From NCBI RefSeq assembly GCF_009831415.1, contig NZ_CP043727.1:1178001-1242000 (forward strand): a stretch of DNA of 64,000 bases, written 5' to 3'. The position numbers were made by a program, and so were the translations under genes. This document shows, one piece after another, positions 31,627-40,142 of the stretch. The stretch's first letter is position 1; each line of letters starts with the position of its first letter. Source of the DNA: Yersinia canariae. Lineage in GTDB: Bacteria; Pseudomonadota; Gammaproteobacteria; Enterobacterales; Enterobacteriaceae. Under the pieces are notes generated by a model. The model was not told the DNA's origin. It saw only the letters and a list, made by a program, of their open reading frames with translations, and made no database searches.

Positions 31627-32906
31627 GGTAAATCTAACAGGCTGCGTAACTGCTTGTTTTGTTGTTCGTTTATGGGCAATGACACCTGAATCAGTGGGGG
31701 CGTTGATTCAGGTCGTTGTACGGCATAAGGGGTTAGCACCACAGCTGTCCCGGAGGGCGCGCCAGATTGAAGGTACACATCATGGGGCAAGTATTTAATA
31801 TGCAATGGCAACAGAGTTAACTCACGGATTTGCTGCTCAACTTGTTGTTCTAAATCGGTATTATTCCGCGTGAGCAACAAAATTTGTTTTTCCTGCAATG
31901 CATTTTCCTGCATCAAACAGGCGCCAAAACTAATGGCTATCAGGGCCACTTCATCAGCAGAAAATTGGATTTGATACTCTTGTTCGAAGGCTATCAGCGC
32001 TTGCTGAGTGGTCCGTAACAGCCGGGGATATTGGCGGTTAACCTCTTCTAGTGATGAGTTATCAATACCTATATTAAAATAACAGCGCTCAATGGCTGGG
32101 GCGAGGTGAGCAAAAAGCTGGCTCATCAAAATCTTATTGTTCCCCAGTGTCATACCGGAAAGTTGTTGAAAATGCAGCACTAACTGGTCAATAGCATTAA
32201 GCAGACGCGAATCTTCCGCTGATTGGGTGCTGTGATAACTGTGCGCCTTAATCATTGTAAGCATCAGGATGAGCACGTCGCGCTCGACTCTATCGAGTGG
32301 ATTACTTAGCAGTGGATTAAATAAATCAAATAAACTGTCAGCCGCCGCCAGGGCCGGTTTGCGTGTTAGCCAATATTGCTGGGTGAGAGATAACTCTGGC
32401 GGAGCATGTTGCCGATTTTCCCAAGCACAATAAGCCAAATACAGTTGCAAAAACTGGCGATCTTTTTCATTAAGCTGGCGGCTCAGATAGGGTTCGCATT
32501 GGGCAATTATTTTTGGTAAGTCTTCTGAAATCAGCCGGTTATCCCATGACAGCGCATCATATAAGCTGGGGGCGAAATGGTGCTCAACAAACTCAGGGCA
32601 ATAGCGTACCCCCCGGCGTAGCCAGTGGATTAAGCACAGTCTTTTATCGAGCCGATTACCCTCAATTAAGCAACTATTATCGGCATGAGCACTCAGTTGC
32701 AAATGGTAGAAACGCTGGATTTCATTGGCAACCTCGGCTATATCTTGCCGGGTAGTTGGCTGCCCGACACGGTTAAATTGGCTGATCGTGTCCAGTTGTA
32801 CTGTGCTTGCGGGCATAAAGAGCATCAGTAACATATGGCAGCGGCGTTGTTGACCGGATAGTGGTTGACTGAGTAACTGGGGCACAGAAGAAGTGTCCAA
32901 GTGCAT
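31623..32906 (-). CDS. csiE: CsiE, stationary-phase-inducible PRD protein
   Basis: This protein is similar to E. coli CsiE (426 residues), a stationary-phase-inducible protein with PTS-regulation (PRD) domains. Matching segments are LIEGNRLDKRLCLIHWLRRGVR, YPRLLRTTQQALIAFEQEY, and QENALQEKQILLLTRNN near the end. I place the start at 32906 by homology; a weak GGACGG lies just upstream. In-frame ATGs at 32939 and 32957 are possible, so the true N-terminus may be up to 17 residues longer. Convergent neighbour hcaT matches the E. coli layout. Its molecular role is not known. Confidence 0.85.
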   Translation of the reverse strand: MHLDTSSVPQLLSQPLSGQQRRCHMLLMLFMPASTVQLDTISQFNRVGQPTTRQDIAEVANEIQRFYHLQLSAHADNSCLIEGNRLDKRLCLIHWLRRGVRYCPEFVEHHFAPSLYDALSWDNRLISEDLPKIIAQCEPYLSRQLNEKDRQFLQLYLAYCAWENRQHAPPELSLTQQYWLTRKPALAAADSLFDLFNPLLSNPLDRVERDVLILMLTMIKAHSYHSTQSAEDSRLLNAIDQLVLHFQQLSGMTLGNNKILMSQLFAHLAPAIERCYFNIGIDNSSLEEVNRQYPRLLRTTQQALIAFEQEYQIQFSADEVALIAISFGACLMQENALQEKQILLLTRNNTDLEQQVEQQIRELTLLPLHIKYLPHDVYLQSGAPSGTAVVLTPYAVQRPESTPPLIQVSLPINEQQNKQLRSLLDLP

Positions 32907-33049
32907 ATAACCGTCCGTGATGGATGTGTTGTTATTCATCAGTCTTAAGCATAGCAAAAGAGATTCTATCCGGTTTACTGGGGGAATGGGCTTTTACATC
33001 GACTTACAACTTACATCACAGTTATTGCGGAATTTCCAAGGATTGATTC

Positions 33050-33724
33050 ATGCGGTTTATGTTATGTTATAACAAAATATGGGTATCTAAGCGGCTGATA
33101 GCCTTGTTGTTAGTGGGCTGTACTTTTATTTATAGCCACTTTGCTGCGGCTCACCCTCACAGTTTTATTGACATGGATACCACCTTTGTCAGTGAAAAAC
33201 AGACGCTGGTGGGAATGAAAATGGTCTGGACGATGGATGAAATAACTTCCGCAGATCTGCTTTATGATGCAGAAAATGCCAAAAGTGACTCTGAAATCTG
33301 GAAGAAACTGGCCGCTGAAGTGATGGTCAATGTGCTGGGCCAGCACTATTTCACGGATATCTATCGCGACGGTAAGCCGGTGAAATATAAAAATTTACCG
33401 ACAGAATATCATTTGTCGCGCAAGGGCCATCAGGCGGTTTTGGAATTTGTTTTGCCACTGGCCGAACCGCAACCCTTGGTGGGGAAACCTTTTATTATCT
33501 CGACTTACGACCCTACTTATTTTGTGGATATGACTTACGCCGATAATAAGGCGATAAGGTTGTCGGCTGAGATGGAAAAAAGCTGCAAATTAACTTTATT
33601 AACCCCAAACCCAAATGCTTCATTACAGGCCTACGCGCTGTCCTTGGATAAAAGTGACTCACCGGGAGAAGATATGGAACTTGGAAAACAATTCGCCCAA
33701 CGGATAACAGTACAATGTCAGTAG
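33050..33724 (+). CDS. zevA: ZevA-like DUF1007 periplasmic protein
   Basis: This 224-residue exported protein has a signal peptide (hydrophobic LIALLLVGCTFIYSHFAAA) followed by AHPHSFIDMD, the conserved DUF1007 N-terminus whose histidines probably bind metal. The family partner is a NicO-type transporter, and that gene follows with a 10-base overlap. In Haemophilus influenzae the equivalent pair ZevA/ZevB supports zinc use. AAGGA lies eight bases before the ATG. A Zur-like box (33060-33074) overlaps the first codons and supports a zinc role. Whether the metal is zinc, nickel or cobalt cannot be settled from sequence. Confidence 0.78.
   Translation: MRFMLCYNKIWVSKRLIALLLVGCTFIYSHFAAAHPHSFIDMDTTFVSEKQTLVGMKMVWTMDEITSADLLYDAENAKSDSEIWKKLAAEVMVNVLGQHYFTDIYRDGKPVKYKNLPTEYHLSRKGHQAVLEFVLPLAEPQPLVGKPFIISTYDPTYFVDMTYADNKAIRLSAEMEKSCKLTLLTPNPNASLQAYALSLDKSDSPGEDMELGKQFAQRITVQCQ
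33060..33074. promoter_or_regulatory. Zur-like operator at the start of zevA
   Basis: TGTTATGTTATAACA is a near-perfect dyad (arms TGTTAT / ATAACA) and differs at one position from the core of gamma-proteobacterial Zur boxes, TGTTATAnTATAACA. It lies 10 bases inside the annotated coding sequence. The operator would therefore act downstream of the promoter, or the true start lies further in. Confidence 0.6.
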
Positions 33725-34731
33725 GTCTCACCTCCGCTTCGCGCTCAAGACACTGGGCCATCAATTTATGGCCACTACTGGTATTTTTAGTGCTTCTGGC
33801 CGGAGCTGCACAGGTTGCCTGGCTTTATTGGCCGGAACTGTTATTCAAAACGGTGGTTTGGCAAAAAAGCATGCATCAGCAGATGGCCCAGCTACTGCAA
33901 CAGGTGAAAGCAAATCCGCATCAGGCCGGTTTAGCGCTGATGATGTTCAGCCTGATTTATGGTGTGCTGCATGCCGTGGGGCCAGGACACGGTAAAGTAG
34001 TGATCGTGACTTATCTGGCGACACACCCGACACAGCTAAAAAACAGTTTGAAACTGACTTTTGCGGCGTCGATATTACAAGGCGGTGTCGCTATTGTGCT
34101 GGTGACAGTGCTGCTGGGCATGTTGCAACTCTCCTCTCGCTATTTGCACCAAAGCAGTTTCTGGCTGGAAAAGGGCAGTTTTCTGCTGGTTATCGTGCTC
34201 GGGATTTTGTTGTGTTTCCGGGCAATAAAGCGCCTTTATTGGCAGATAAAGACACTAAAACCGCAGAAAATCAGCATCCAGCGCATTCAGCCGTTGAGCG
34301 CGGATCACATTCACAGTGAGAGTTGCGGCTGTGGGCATCGCCATATGCCGAGTGCTCAAGAGCTACAAGCTGGCGATGACTGGCGCACTCGTTTGGCGAT
34401 TGTGTTAGCCATGGGGATGCGGCCTTGTTCCGGTGCAATTATGGTGCTGCTGTTTGCTAAGGTGATTGGGGTTTATTGGTGGGGGATTTTGTCAGCGATT
34501 GCAATGGCAATAGGCACCTCATTGACCATCTCGTTATTGGCATTATTCGTGCATTATGCGCGGCGGTTGGCGGTGCATCTAAGCCGTAAAAGGGCTCCTG
34601 CGGCATGGGGATCTATAGCTTGGGCCACATTGGCATTGACCGGCGGTTTAATTTTGTTGTTTGCCGGAGTTCTGCTCTATCTTTCCAGCCAACCGGAAAT
34701 GATGGGGGGAATAAGGCCATTTGGCCGCTAA
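33715..34731 (+). CDS. zevB: ZevB-like NicO-family metal transporter
   Basis: This 338-residue NicO/RcnA-superfamily membrane protein has about seven to eight hydrophobic segments. The metal-binding signature HAVGPGHGKVVIVTYL is near residue 85. A His/Cys-rich cytosolic loop (HIHSESCGCGHRHM) is near residue 200, and a second motif GMRPCSGAIMVLLFA near residue 235. It overlaps the end of zevA by 10 bases, so the two are co-expressed. NicO proteins move Ni, Co or Zn ions; pairing with DUF1007 and the Zur-like box favour zinc. A terminator shared with suhB follows. Confidence 0.82.
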   Translation: MSVGLTSASRSRHWAINLWPLLVFLVLLAGAAQVAWLYWPELLFKTVVWQKSMHQQMAQLLQQVKANPHQAGLALMMFSLIYGVLHAVGPGHGKVVIVTYLATHPTQLKNSLKLTFAASILQGGVAIVLVTVLLGMLQLSSRYLHQSSFWLEKGSFLLVIVLGILLCFRAIKRLYWQIKTLKPQKISIQRIQPLSADHIHSESCGCGHRHMPSAQELQAGDDWRTRLAIVLAMGMRPCSGAIMVLLFAKVIGVYWWGILSAIAMAIGTSLTISLLALFVHYARRLAVHLSRKRAPAAWGSIAWATLALTGGLILLFAGVLLYLSSQPEMMGGIRPFGR

Positions 34732-34741
34732 TTTTAACAAT

Positions 34742-34777
34742 AAAAAAGCCAGTCGGTTAACCCAGACTGGCTTTTTA
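34742..34777. terminator. Bidirectional terminator between zevB and suhB
   Basis: AAAAAGCCAGTC pairs perfectly with GACTGGCTTTTT around a 10-base loop. It serves both convergent genes. Confidence 0.92.
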
Positions 34778-34801
34778 TATGAAACCGTCATTCGTATAGA
34801 A

Positions 34802-35605
34802 TTAACGCTTCAATGCATCACTGATTTCGTCGCTCATTGCTTGAACGATAGATTTCACAATGCGTGGGTTACCGGCAACAATGTTACCTGAACTGAAATG
34901 GTTATGGCCGCCTGCAAAGTCAGTCACGATACCGCCAGACTCACGAACCAACAGTTCGCCACCGGCGAAATCCCAAGGTTTCAGGCCAATTTCAAAGAAA
35001 CCATCAACACGGCCAGCGGCAACATAAGCCAAGTCCAGTGCTGCTGAACCGGTGCGACGGAAGTCTGCACACTGCTCAAACAGTTTTCCAACAACACGGA
35101 TGTATGCCGGAGCATGCTGTTTAGCTTTGAATGGGAAGCCGGTCGCCAGAATCGTGCCGTCTAAATCTTTGGCGTTAGTACCACGCAGACGGTAGCCGTT
35201 TAGCTGAGCGCCTTGACCACGCGTCGCGCTAAACAATTCGTTACGCATTGGGTCATAGACCACGGCAACTTCGGTGCGGCCTTTGATGCGAACTGCGATA
35301 GAGACTGCGAAATGTGGAAGACGTTTGATGAAGTTGGTAGTGCCATCCAGTGGATCAATAACCCATTGTACATCATCGTCTTCGCCAACTAACTCACCGC
35401 ACTCTTCACCAATAATGGTGTGTTTTGGATAAGATTTACGGATAACGTCAACAATCAGACTCTCTGAGTCACGGTCTACGTTGGTAACAAAGTCATTACT
35501 GCCTTTCTGGCTCGCTTCGACAGCGTCCGGGGTTTCATAATTTTTGGCAATCAGGTTACCGGCCTTACGCGCAGCGCGTATGGCGATAGTCAGCATCGGA
35601 TGCAT
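34802..35605 (-). CDS. suhB: Inositol-1-monophosphatase / Nus factor SuhB
   Basis: SuhB hydrolyses inositol monophosphate with Mg2+ and, in E. coli, joins the NusA-containing rRNA antitermination complex. The 267-residue protein has the family metal motifs IGEECGE (about residue 67), DPLDGTTNF (about residue 84) and WDFAGGELLVRE (about residue 212). It is divergent from trmJ as in E. coli. Confidence 0.96.
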   Translation of the reverse strand: MHPMLTIAIRAARKAGNLIAKNYETPDAVEASQKGSNDFVTNVDRDSESLIVDVIRKSYPKHTIIGEECGELVGEDDDVQWVIDPLDGTTNFIKRLPHFAVSIAVRIKGRTEVAVVYDPMRNELFSATRGQGAQLNGYRLRGTNAKDLDGTILATGFPFKAKQHAPAYIRVVGKLFEQCADFRRTGSAALDLAYVAAGRVDGFFEIGLKPWDFAGGELLVRESGGIVTDFAGGHNHFSSGNIVAGNPRIVKSIVQAMSDEISDALKR

Positions 35606-35723
35606 GGGTATCTTCCACTAGGATGTTAAAGAACGAGAAACGGGGCGTAGTATAGCAGGGGATCGGATAAATGCCTATGTCTGTGTTAAGATATGCCGAT
35701 TCCCCGTTATCCTCAGAGTTTGT

Positions 35724-36497
35724 ATGTTACACAATATTCGTATCGTTTTGGTTGAGACCTCACACACCGGTAATATGGGTTCTACAGCCAGGGCCATGAA
35801 AACAATGGGATTAACCAATTTATATCTGGTCAATCCTTTAGTAAAACCTGATTCTCAGGCTATTGCGTTATCGGCAGGTGCCAGTGATGTGATTGGCAAT
35901 GCTACTATCGTCGATACCTTGGATGAGGCACTGGCTGGATGCAATCTGGTGGTTGGCACCAGCGCGCGTTCCCGCACATTGCCTTGGCCGATGCTGGAGC
36001 CACGTGAGTGTGGTGTTCGCAGCGCACGCGAAGCTGAACATGCGCCTGTTGCGTTGGTGTTTGGCCGTGAACGAGTTGGCCTGACGAATGATGAGCTACA
36101 AAAGTGTCATTATCATGTGGCTATCCCGGCAAACCCGGAATACAGTTCACTGAACCTGGCCATGGCCGTTCAGATTCTGGCGTATGAAGTGCGGGTCGCT
36201 TTCCTCGATCGCCAGCAAGCAGCTGCGCCAATAGTCGAAGAAGAGGAAGCCCCATATCCGTTAGTCGATGATTTGGAGCGTTTCTATCTGCATTTGGAGC
36301 AGGTTTTGTCTCATACTGGCTTTATTCGTCAGGCCCATCCGGGGCAGATTATGAGCAAATTACGCCGCCTATTTACCCGTGCTCGACCAGAAGCCCAAGA
36401 GCTGAATATCTTGCGTGGGATGCTGACATCTATTGAGAAACAAGATAAATACCCACGACGCATCACTGATATCAATGAGCATAACGACAAAAAATAA
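35724..36497 (+). CDS. trmJ: tRNA (cytidine/uridine-2'-O)-methyltransferase TrmJ
   Basis: TrmJ methylates the 2'-OH of position 32 in several tRNAs with SAM. The 257-residue protein has an N-terminal SPOUT domain: [23 protein letters not shown] at the start, the trefoil-knot segments [15 protein letters not shown] and [17 protein letters not shown], and a C-terminal helical extension. It lies upstream of iscR, as in E. coli. Confidence 0.95.
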   Translation: MLHNIRIVLVETSHTGNMGSTARAMKTMGLTNLYLVNPLVKPDSQAIALSAGASDVIGNATIVDTLDEALAGCNLVVGTSARSRTLPWPMLEPRECGVRSAREAEHAPVALVFGRERVGLTNDELQKCHYHVAIPANPEYSSLNLAMAVQILAYEVRVAFLDRQQAAAPIVEEEEAPYPLVDDLERFYLHLEQVLSHTGFIRQAHPGQIMSKLRRLFTRARPEAQELNILRGMLTSIEKQDKYPRRITDINEHNDKK

Positions 36498-36561
36498 TAT
36501 TGCATATCAATTGTTTATTATAAAAACCACCCAATATTATTGGAAGTGGAATAGTTAAATA

Positions 36562-36619
36562 ATACTTGAGTTAATTACTAGGTTAAATAGTTGACTAAAA
36601 CACTCAAGAATGTCAGAAT
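36562..36619 (+). promoter_or_regulatory. isc promoter with two IscR type 1 sites
   Basis: Two adjacent 25-bp sites fit the IscR type 1 consensus. The site at 36587-36611 matches 23 of 25 positions and the one at 36562-36586 about 19 of 25. The promoter is -35 TTGACT (36591-36596), a 17-base spacer and -10 CAGAAT (36614-36619), so holo-IscR binding would block RNA polymerase. Repression by [2Fe-2S]-IscR is established for E. coli. Confidence 0.88.
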
Positions 36620-36653
36620 TCTGGCTTGTTTTCACCAACAGGTAATTTTAGCT

Positions 36654-37148
36654 ATGAGACTGACATCCAAAGGCCGTTATGCCGTGACCGCCATGCTTGA
36701 TGTGGCATTACATTCCCAGGACGGGCCAGTTCCTCTGGCAGATATTTCCGAACGTCAGGGGATCTCATTATCCTACTTGGAACAGCTTTTTTCACGGTTA
36801 CGCAAAAATGGCTTAGTTGCCAGCGTTCGTGGTCCAGGTGGCGGTTACCTGCTGGGTAAAGACGCGTCAGCAATCGCGGTCGGTGCTGTTATTACCGCCG
36901 TTGACGAATCTGTCGATGCAACCCGTTGTCAGGGTAAAGAAGGTTGTCAGGGCGGCGATCGTTGCCTGACTCACACCTTGTGGCGTGATTTGAGCGAGCG
37001 CATCAGCAGCTTCCTCAACAGCATCACATTGGCAGAACTAGTGAATAACCAAGATATTCTTGAGGTTGCGGATCGTCAAAATAACGATACGCGCCGTACG
37101 GCCAATGGCCGAACGCAAGAGACGATTAACGTCAATCTGCGCGCATAA
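36654..37148 (+). CDS. iscR: Fe-S cluster regulator IscR
   Basis: IscR is an Rrf2-family repressor that senses Fe-S status and controls the isc operon and other genes. The 164-residue protein has an N-terminal winged helix ([36 protein letters not shown]) and the [2Fe-2S] ligands Cys92, Cys98, Cys104 and His107 in [20 protein letters not shown] chose the ATG at 36654, which gives the canonical N-terminus; an in-frame extension back to 36591 covers the promoter. It leads the iscRSUA-hscBA-fdx-iscX operon. Confidence 0.97.
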   Translation: MRLTSKGRYAVTAMLDVALHSQDGPVPLADISERQGISLSYLEQLFSRLRKNGLVASVRGPGGGYLLGKDASAIAVGAVITAVDESVDATRCQGKEGCQGGDRCLTHTLWRDLSERISSFLNSITLAELVNNQDILEVADRQNNDTRRTANGRTQETINVNLRA

Positions 37149-37201
37149 GCAGAATCTGCGGAATTTTACGTTTTGGAAGTGATGTACGGAGCATAAGAGC
37201 A

Positions 37202-38431
37202 ATGACCGAATCAAAAATAAAGACACCGATCTATCTGGATTATGCAGCAACGACCCCGGTAGATCCTCGTGTCGCTGAAAAAATGATGCAGTACCTGACT
37301 CTGGACGGTATTTTCGGTAACCCCGCCTCTCGTTCCCACAAGTTTGGCTGGCAAGCAGAAGAAGCTGTTGATATTGCACGTAATGATATTGCTGCATTGG
37401 TAGGTGCGGACCCTCGCGAGATAGTCTTCACCTCCGGTGCAACTGAGTCCGATAACCTCGCAATTAAAGGTGCGGCCAACTTCTACCAGAAGAAAGGCAA
37501 GCACATCATCACCTGTAAGACTGAACATAAAGCTGTGCTGGATACTTGCCGTCAATTGGAGCGTGAAGGCTTCGACGTCACTTATCTGGCACCGCAGTCT
37601 AACGGTATTATCGACCTGAAACAGCTCGAAGCGGCTATGCGTGAAGACACCATTTTGGTTTCTATCATGCATGTGAATAATGAAATCGGTGTGGTGCAAG
37701 ATATCGCGACTATTGGCGAAATGTGCCGTAGTCGTGGGATCATTTTCCACGTTGATGCTACGCAAAGCGTCGGTAAATTACCTATTGATCTGAGCAAACT
37801 GAAAGTCGACTTAATGTCTTTCTCTGCCCATAAAGTTTATGGTCCGATGGGCATTGGCGCACTGTTTGTTCGCCGTAAACCACGTATTCGCATTGAAGCG
37901 CAACAGCACGGTGGTGGTCATGAACGCGGTATGCGTTCCGGCACCTTACCTGTTCATCAGATAGCAGGTATGGGGGAAGCTTACCGTATCGCTAAAGAAG
38001 AGATGGAAAGCGAAGCTGCGCGTCTGCGTTCACTGCGTCTGCGTTTGTGGAATGGCCTTAAAGATATTGAAGAAGTTTACCTGAATGGCGATTTGGAGAA
38101 TGGCGCACCCGGCATTCTGAACGTTAGCTTCAACTATGTTGAGGGCGAATCGCTTATCATGGCACTGAAAGATTTGGCTGTTTCGTCAGGTTCAGCCTGT
38201 ACCTCCGCGAGTCTGGAACCTTCTTACGTGTTGCGTGCGTTGGGGATGAACGATGAACTGGCTCACAGTTCAATCCGTTTTTCTCTGGGGCGTTTCACCA
38301 CTGAAGAAGAGATCGACTACGCCATTGCGCTGGTACGTAAATCCATTGGCCGTCTGCGTGACTTGTCTCCGTTGTGGGATATGTTCAAACAGGGCGTGGA
38401 TATCAGCAGCATTGAATGGTCTCACCATTAA
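37202..38431 (+). CDS. iscS: Cysteine desulfurase IscS
   Basis: IscS takes sulphur from cysteine for Fe-S clusters, thiolated tRNA and other cofactors. The PLP enzyme is 409 residues, five longer at the N-terminus than E. coli IscS. The PLP-Lys lies in [12 protein letters not shown] (about residue 211) and the mobile-loop catalytic Cys in [15 protein letters not shown] (about residue 333). GGAG lies upstream of the ATG. It is followed after 30 bases by the scaffold gene iscU. Confidence 0.97.
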   Translation: MTESKIKTPIYLDYAATTPVDPRVAEKMMQYLTLDGIFGNPASRSHKFGWQAEEAVDIARNDIAALVGADPREIVFTSGATESDNLAIKGAANFYQKKGKHIITCKTEHKAVLDTCRQLEREGFDVTYLAPQSNGIIDLKQLEAAMREDTILVSIMHVNNEIGVVQDIATIGEMCRSRGIIFHVDATQSVGKLPIDLSKLKVDLMSFSAHKVYGPMGIGALFVRRKPRIRIEAQQHGGGHERGMRSGTLPVHQIAGMGEAYRIAKEEMESEAARLRSLRLRLWNGLKDIEEVYLNGDLENGAPGILNVSFNYVEGESLIMALKDLAVSSGSACTSASLEPSYVLRALGMNDELAHSSIRFSLGRFTTEEEIDYAIALVRKSIGRLRDLSPLWDMFKQGVDISSIEWSHH

Positions 38432-38461
38432 TTCCAGACTTTAAGACTCAGGAGTAATCAC

Positions 38462-38848
38462 ATGGCTTACAGCGAAAAAGTAATCGATCACTACGAAAAC
38501 CCACGCAACGTTGGGTCTTTCGATAACGCAGACCCTACCATTGGTAGTGGCATGGTTGGCGCACCAGCTTGTGGTGATGTCATGAAATTGCAGATTAAAG
38601 TTAACGAAGCTGGCATTATTGAAGATGCGCGTTTTAAAACTTACGGCTGCGGTTCTGCCATTGCTTCCAGTTCTCTGGTAACTGAATGGATGAAAGGCAA
38701 GTCTCTCGATCAGGCTGAAGCGATCAAAAATACTCAGATCGCGGAAGAACTGGAGTTACCGCCAGTCAAAATTCACTGCTCAATTCTGGCAGAAGATGCC
38801 ATTAAAGCAGCTATCGCCGACTACAAAAGCAAACATACTGCCAAGTAG
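38462..38848 (+). CDS. iscU: Fe-S cluster scaffold IscU
   Basis: IscU is the scaffold on which IscS-derived sulphur and iron form a [2Fe-2S] cluster. The 128-residue protein has the cluster cysteines Cys37 (GAPACGDVM), Cys63 (TYGCGSA) and Cys106 (IHCSIL), and the LPPVKIHC motif recognised by HscA. CAGGAG precedes the ATG. It is separated from iscA by 124 bp containing a long imperfect hairpin. Confidence 0.98.
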   Translation: MAYSEKVIDHYENPRNVGSFDNADPTIGSGMVGAPACGDVMKLQIKVNEAGIIEDARFKTYGCGSAIASSSLVTEWMKGKSLDQAEAIKNTQIAEELELPPVKIHCSILAEDAIKAAIADYKSKHTAK

Positions 38849-38874
38849 TTGTAATATAGGTTATTAACAACTGG

Positions 38875-38939
38875 CTCATTTTCTCCGGAAATTTCAAGAT
38901 GCTGCACACTAATACATTTGCAGTTTGAAAAATAATGAG
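38875..38939 (+). other. Long imperfect hairpin between iscU and iscA
   Basis: Nested inverted arms pair in order: CTCATT with AATGAG, TTTCAA with TTGAAA, and CTGCA with TGCAG, around a loop of about 12 bases. It lies within the operon transcript, between iscU and iscA, and could affect mRNA processing or differential expression. It does not match ERIC. Confidence 0.55.
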
Positions 38940-38972
38940 GATTGAGCTGGTTCCCAGAGTTGAGGAAGGTGT

Positions 38973-39296
38973 ATGTCGATATCAATCAGCGACAGTGCTG
39001 CACAACGGGTCAGCGCCTTTTTAAATCACCGTGGTAAGGGTCTGGGTCTGCGCTTAGGTGTGCGGACATCGGGCTGCTCCGGTATGGCATATGTCTTGGA
39101 ATTTGTTGATGAAATGAACGATGACGATATCGTTTTTGAAGACAAAGGCGTGAAAGTGATCATCGACGGCAAAAGCATGGTTTATCTTGACGGCACCGAA
39201 CTGGATTTCGTCAAAGAAGGTCTGAACGAAGGCTTTAAATTCAATAATCCGAACGTCTCCGGTGAGTGCGGATGTGGTGAAAGCTTTAACGTTTGA
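38973..39296 (+). CDS. iscA: A-type Fe-S carrier IscA
   Basis: IscA is a carrier that passes clusters to target proteins, mainly [4Fe-4S] maturation. The 107-residue protein has the three conserved cysteines Cys35 (TSGCSGMAY), Cys99 and Cys101 (GECGCGESF). GAGGAAGG lies just before the ATG. It is followed by an ERIC element before hscB. Confidence 0.97.
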   Translation: MSISISDSAAQRVSAFLNHRGKGLGLRLGVRTSGCSGMAYVLEFVDEMNDDDIVFEDKGVKVIIDGKSMVYLDGTELDFVKEGLNEGFKFNNPNVSGECGCGESFNV

Positions 39297-39335
39297 CCCC
39301 TGTTTTTGTTCCTACCTCAGGCATTTGATACCTTA

Positions 39336-39469
39336 TATACCCAAAGTCATTGGAGTTGTAGGCAGCCAGCAAACACATCCCGATGAGCTTCGAGTAGGCC
39401 AACTACAAGTAAGCGATTCGGGTCAGTGAGCGCAGCGAGCACCTTTGCAGCTTAAGGACGAAAGGGATA
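39336..39469. repeat. ERIC-type repeat inside the isc operon
   Basis: This element of about 134 bp has ERIC-like ends: TATACCCAAAGTCATTGGAG followed by TTGTAGGCAGCC at the left, and TGCAGCTTAAGGACGAAAGG at the right. The core has CATCCCGATGAGCTT and AAGTAAGCGATTCGGGTCAG, with a short insertion. It lies between iscA and hscB in the operon transcript, where it would fold as RNA. ERICs in Yersinia mRNAs have been reported to alter transcript stability. Confidence 0.85.
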
Positions 39470-39484
39470 ACTCCAGAGCATGCT

Positions 39485-40009
39485 ATGGATTACTTCACAT
39501 TATTCGGGCTGCCAGCTCAGTATCTGATTGACGGCAACCAGCTCACTACCCGCTATCAAGAATTGCAACGCCAATTCCACCCTGACCGTTTTGCCAATCA
39601 GCCAGAACGCGAGCGCTTGGCCTCGTTGCAACAAGCTGCGACCATCAATGATGCCTATCAAACCCTCAAGCACCCGTTAAAACGGGCTGAGTATATGCTA
39701 TCTTTGCAGGGTTTTGATTTAAGCAATGAACAACATACTATGCACGATACTGCGTTTCTGATGGAGCAATTGGAGTTGCGCGAAGAGCTTGATGCTATCG
39801 AACGTAAGCCCGATGCTGAAACACAACTCGCTGAATTTAATCGCCGCTTGGCGCTCATGACTCAAACGCGCAGCCAACTGATGGTTGAGCAACTGAATCA
39901 ACAACAATGGGAACAAGCAGCGGATACGGTACGAAAATTACGTTTTCTGGATAAGTTACAACAGCAGGTTGAACAGTTAGAAGAACGCCTGTTTGATGAC
40001 TTTTCGTGA
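39485..40009 (+). CDS. hscB: Co-chaperone HscB
   Basis: HscB is the J-domain partner that delivers IscU to HscA and stimulates its ATPase. The 174-residue protein has an N-terminal J-domain with the HPD motif at residues 32-34 (FHPDRF) and a C-terminal helical IscU-binding domain containing [15 protein letters not shown] and [12 protein letters not shown]. The start follows the ERIC element by 15 bases. The gap to hscA is 133 bp of AT-rich sequence, longer than in E. coli. Confidence 0.96.
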   Translation: MDYFTLFGLPAQYLIDGNQLTTRYQELQRQFHPDRFANQPERERLASLQQAATINDAYQTLKHPLKRAEYMLSLQGFDLSNEQHTMHDTAFLMEQLELREELDAIERKPDAETQLAEFNRRLALMTQTRSQLMVEQLNQQQWEQAADTVRKLRFLDKLQQQVEQLEERLFDDFS

Positions 40010-40142
40010 GAGTTTAATAGGGCAATAAAAATTGTATCTTTTTGATAAAAATAAATAAAATTCAATTTATTAATGATGCAATGCCCGACTATTTCTTATT
40101 AGAGCGTGTCGCTAAAGTTTTATAGATTGATGGAAGCTCAAT

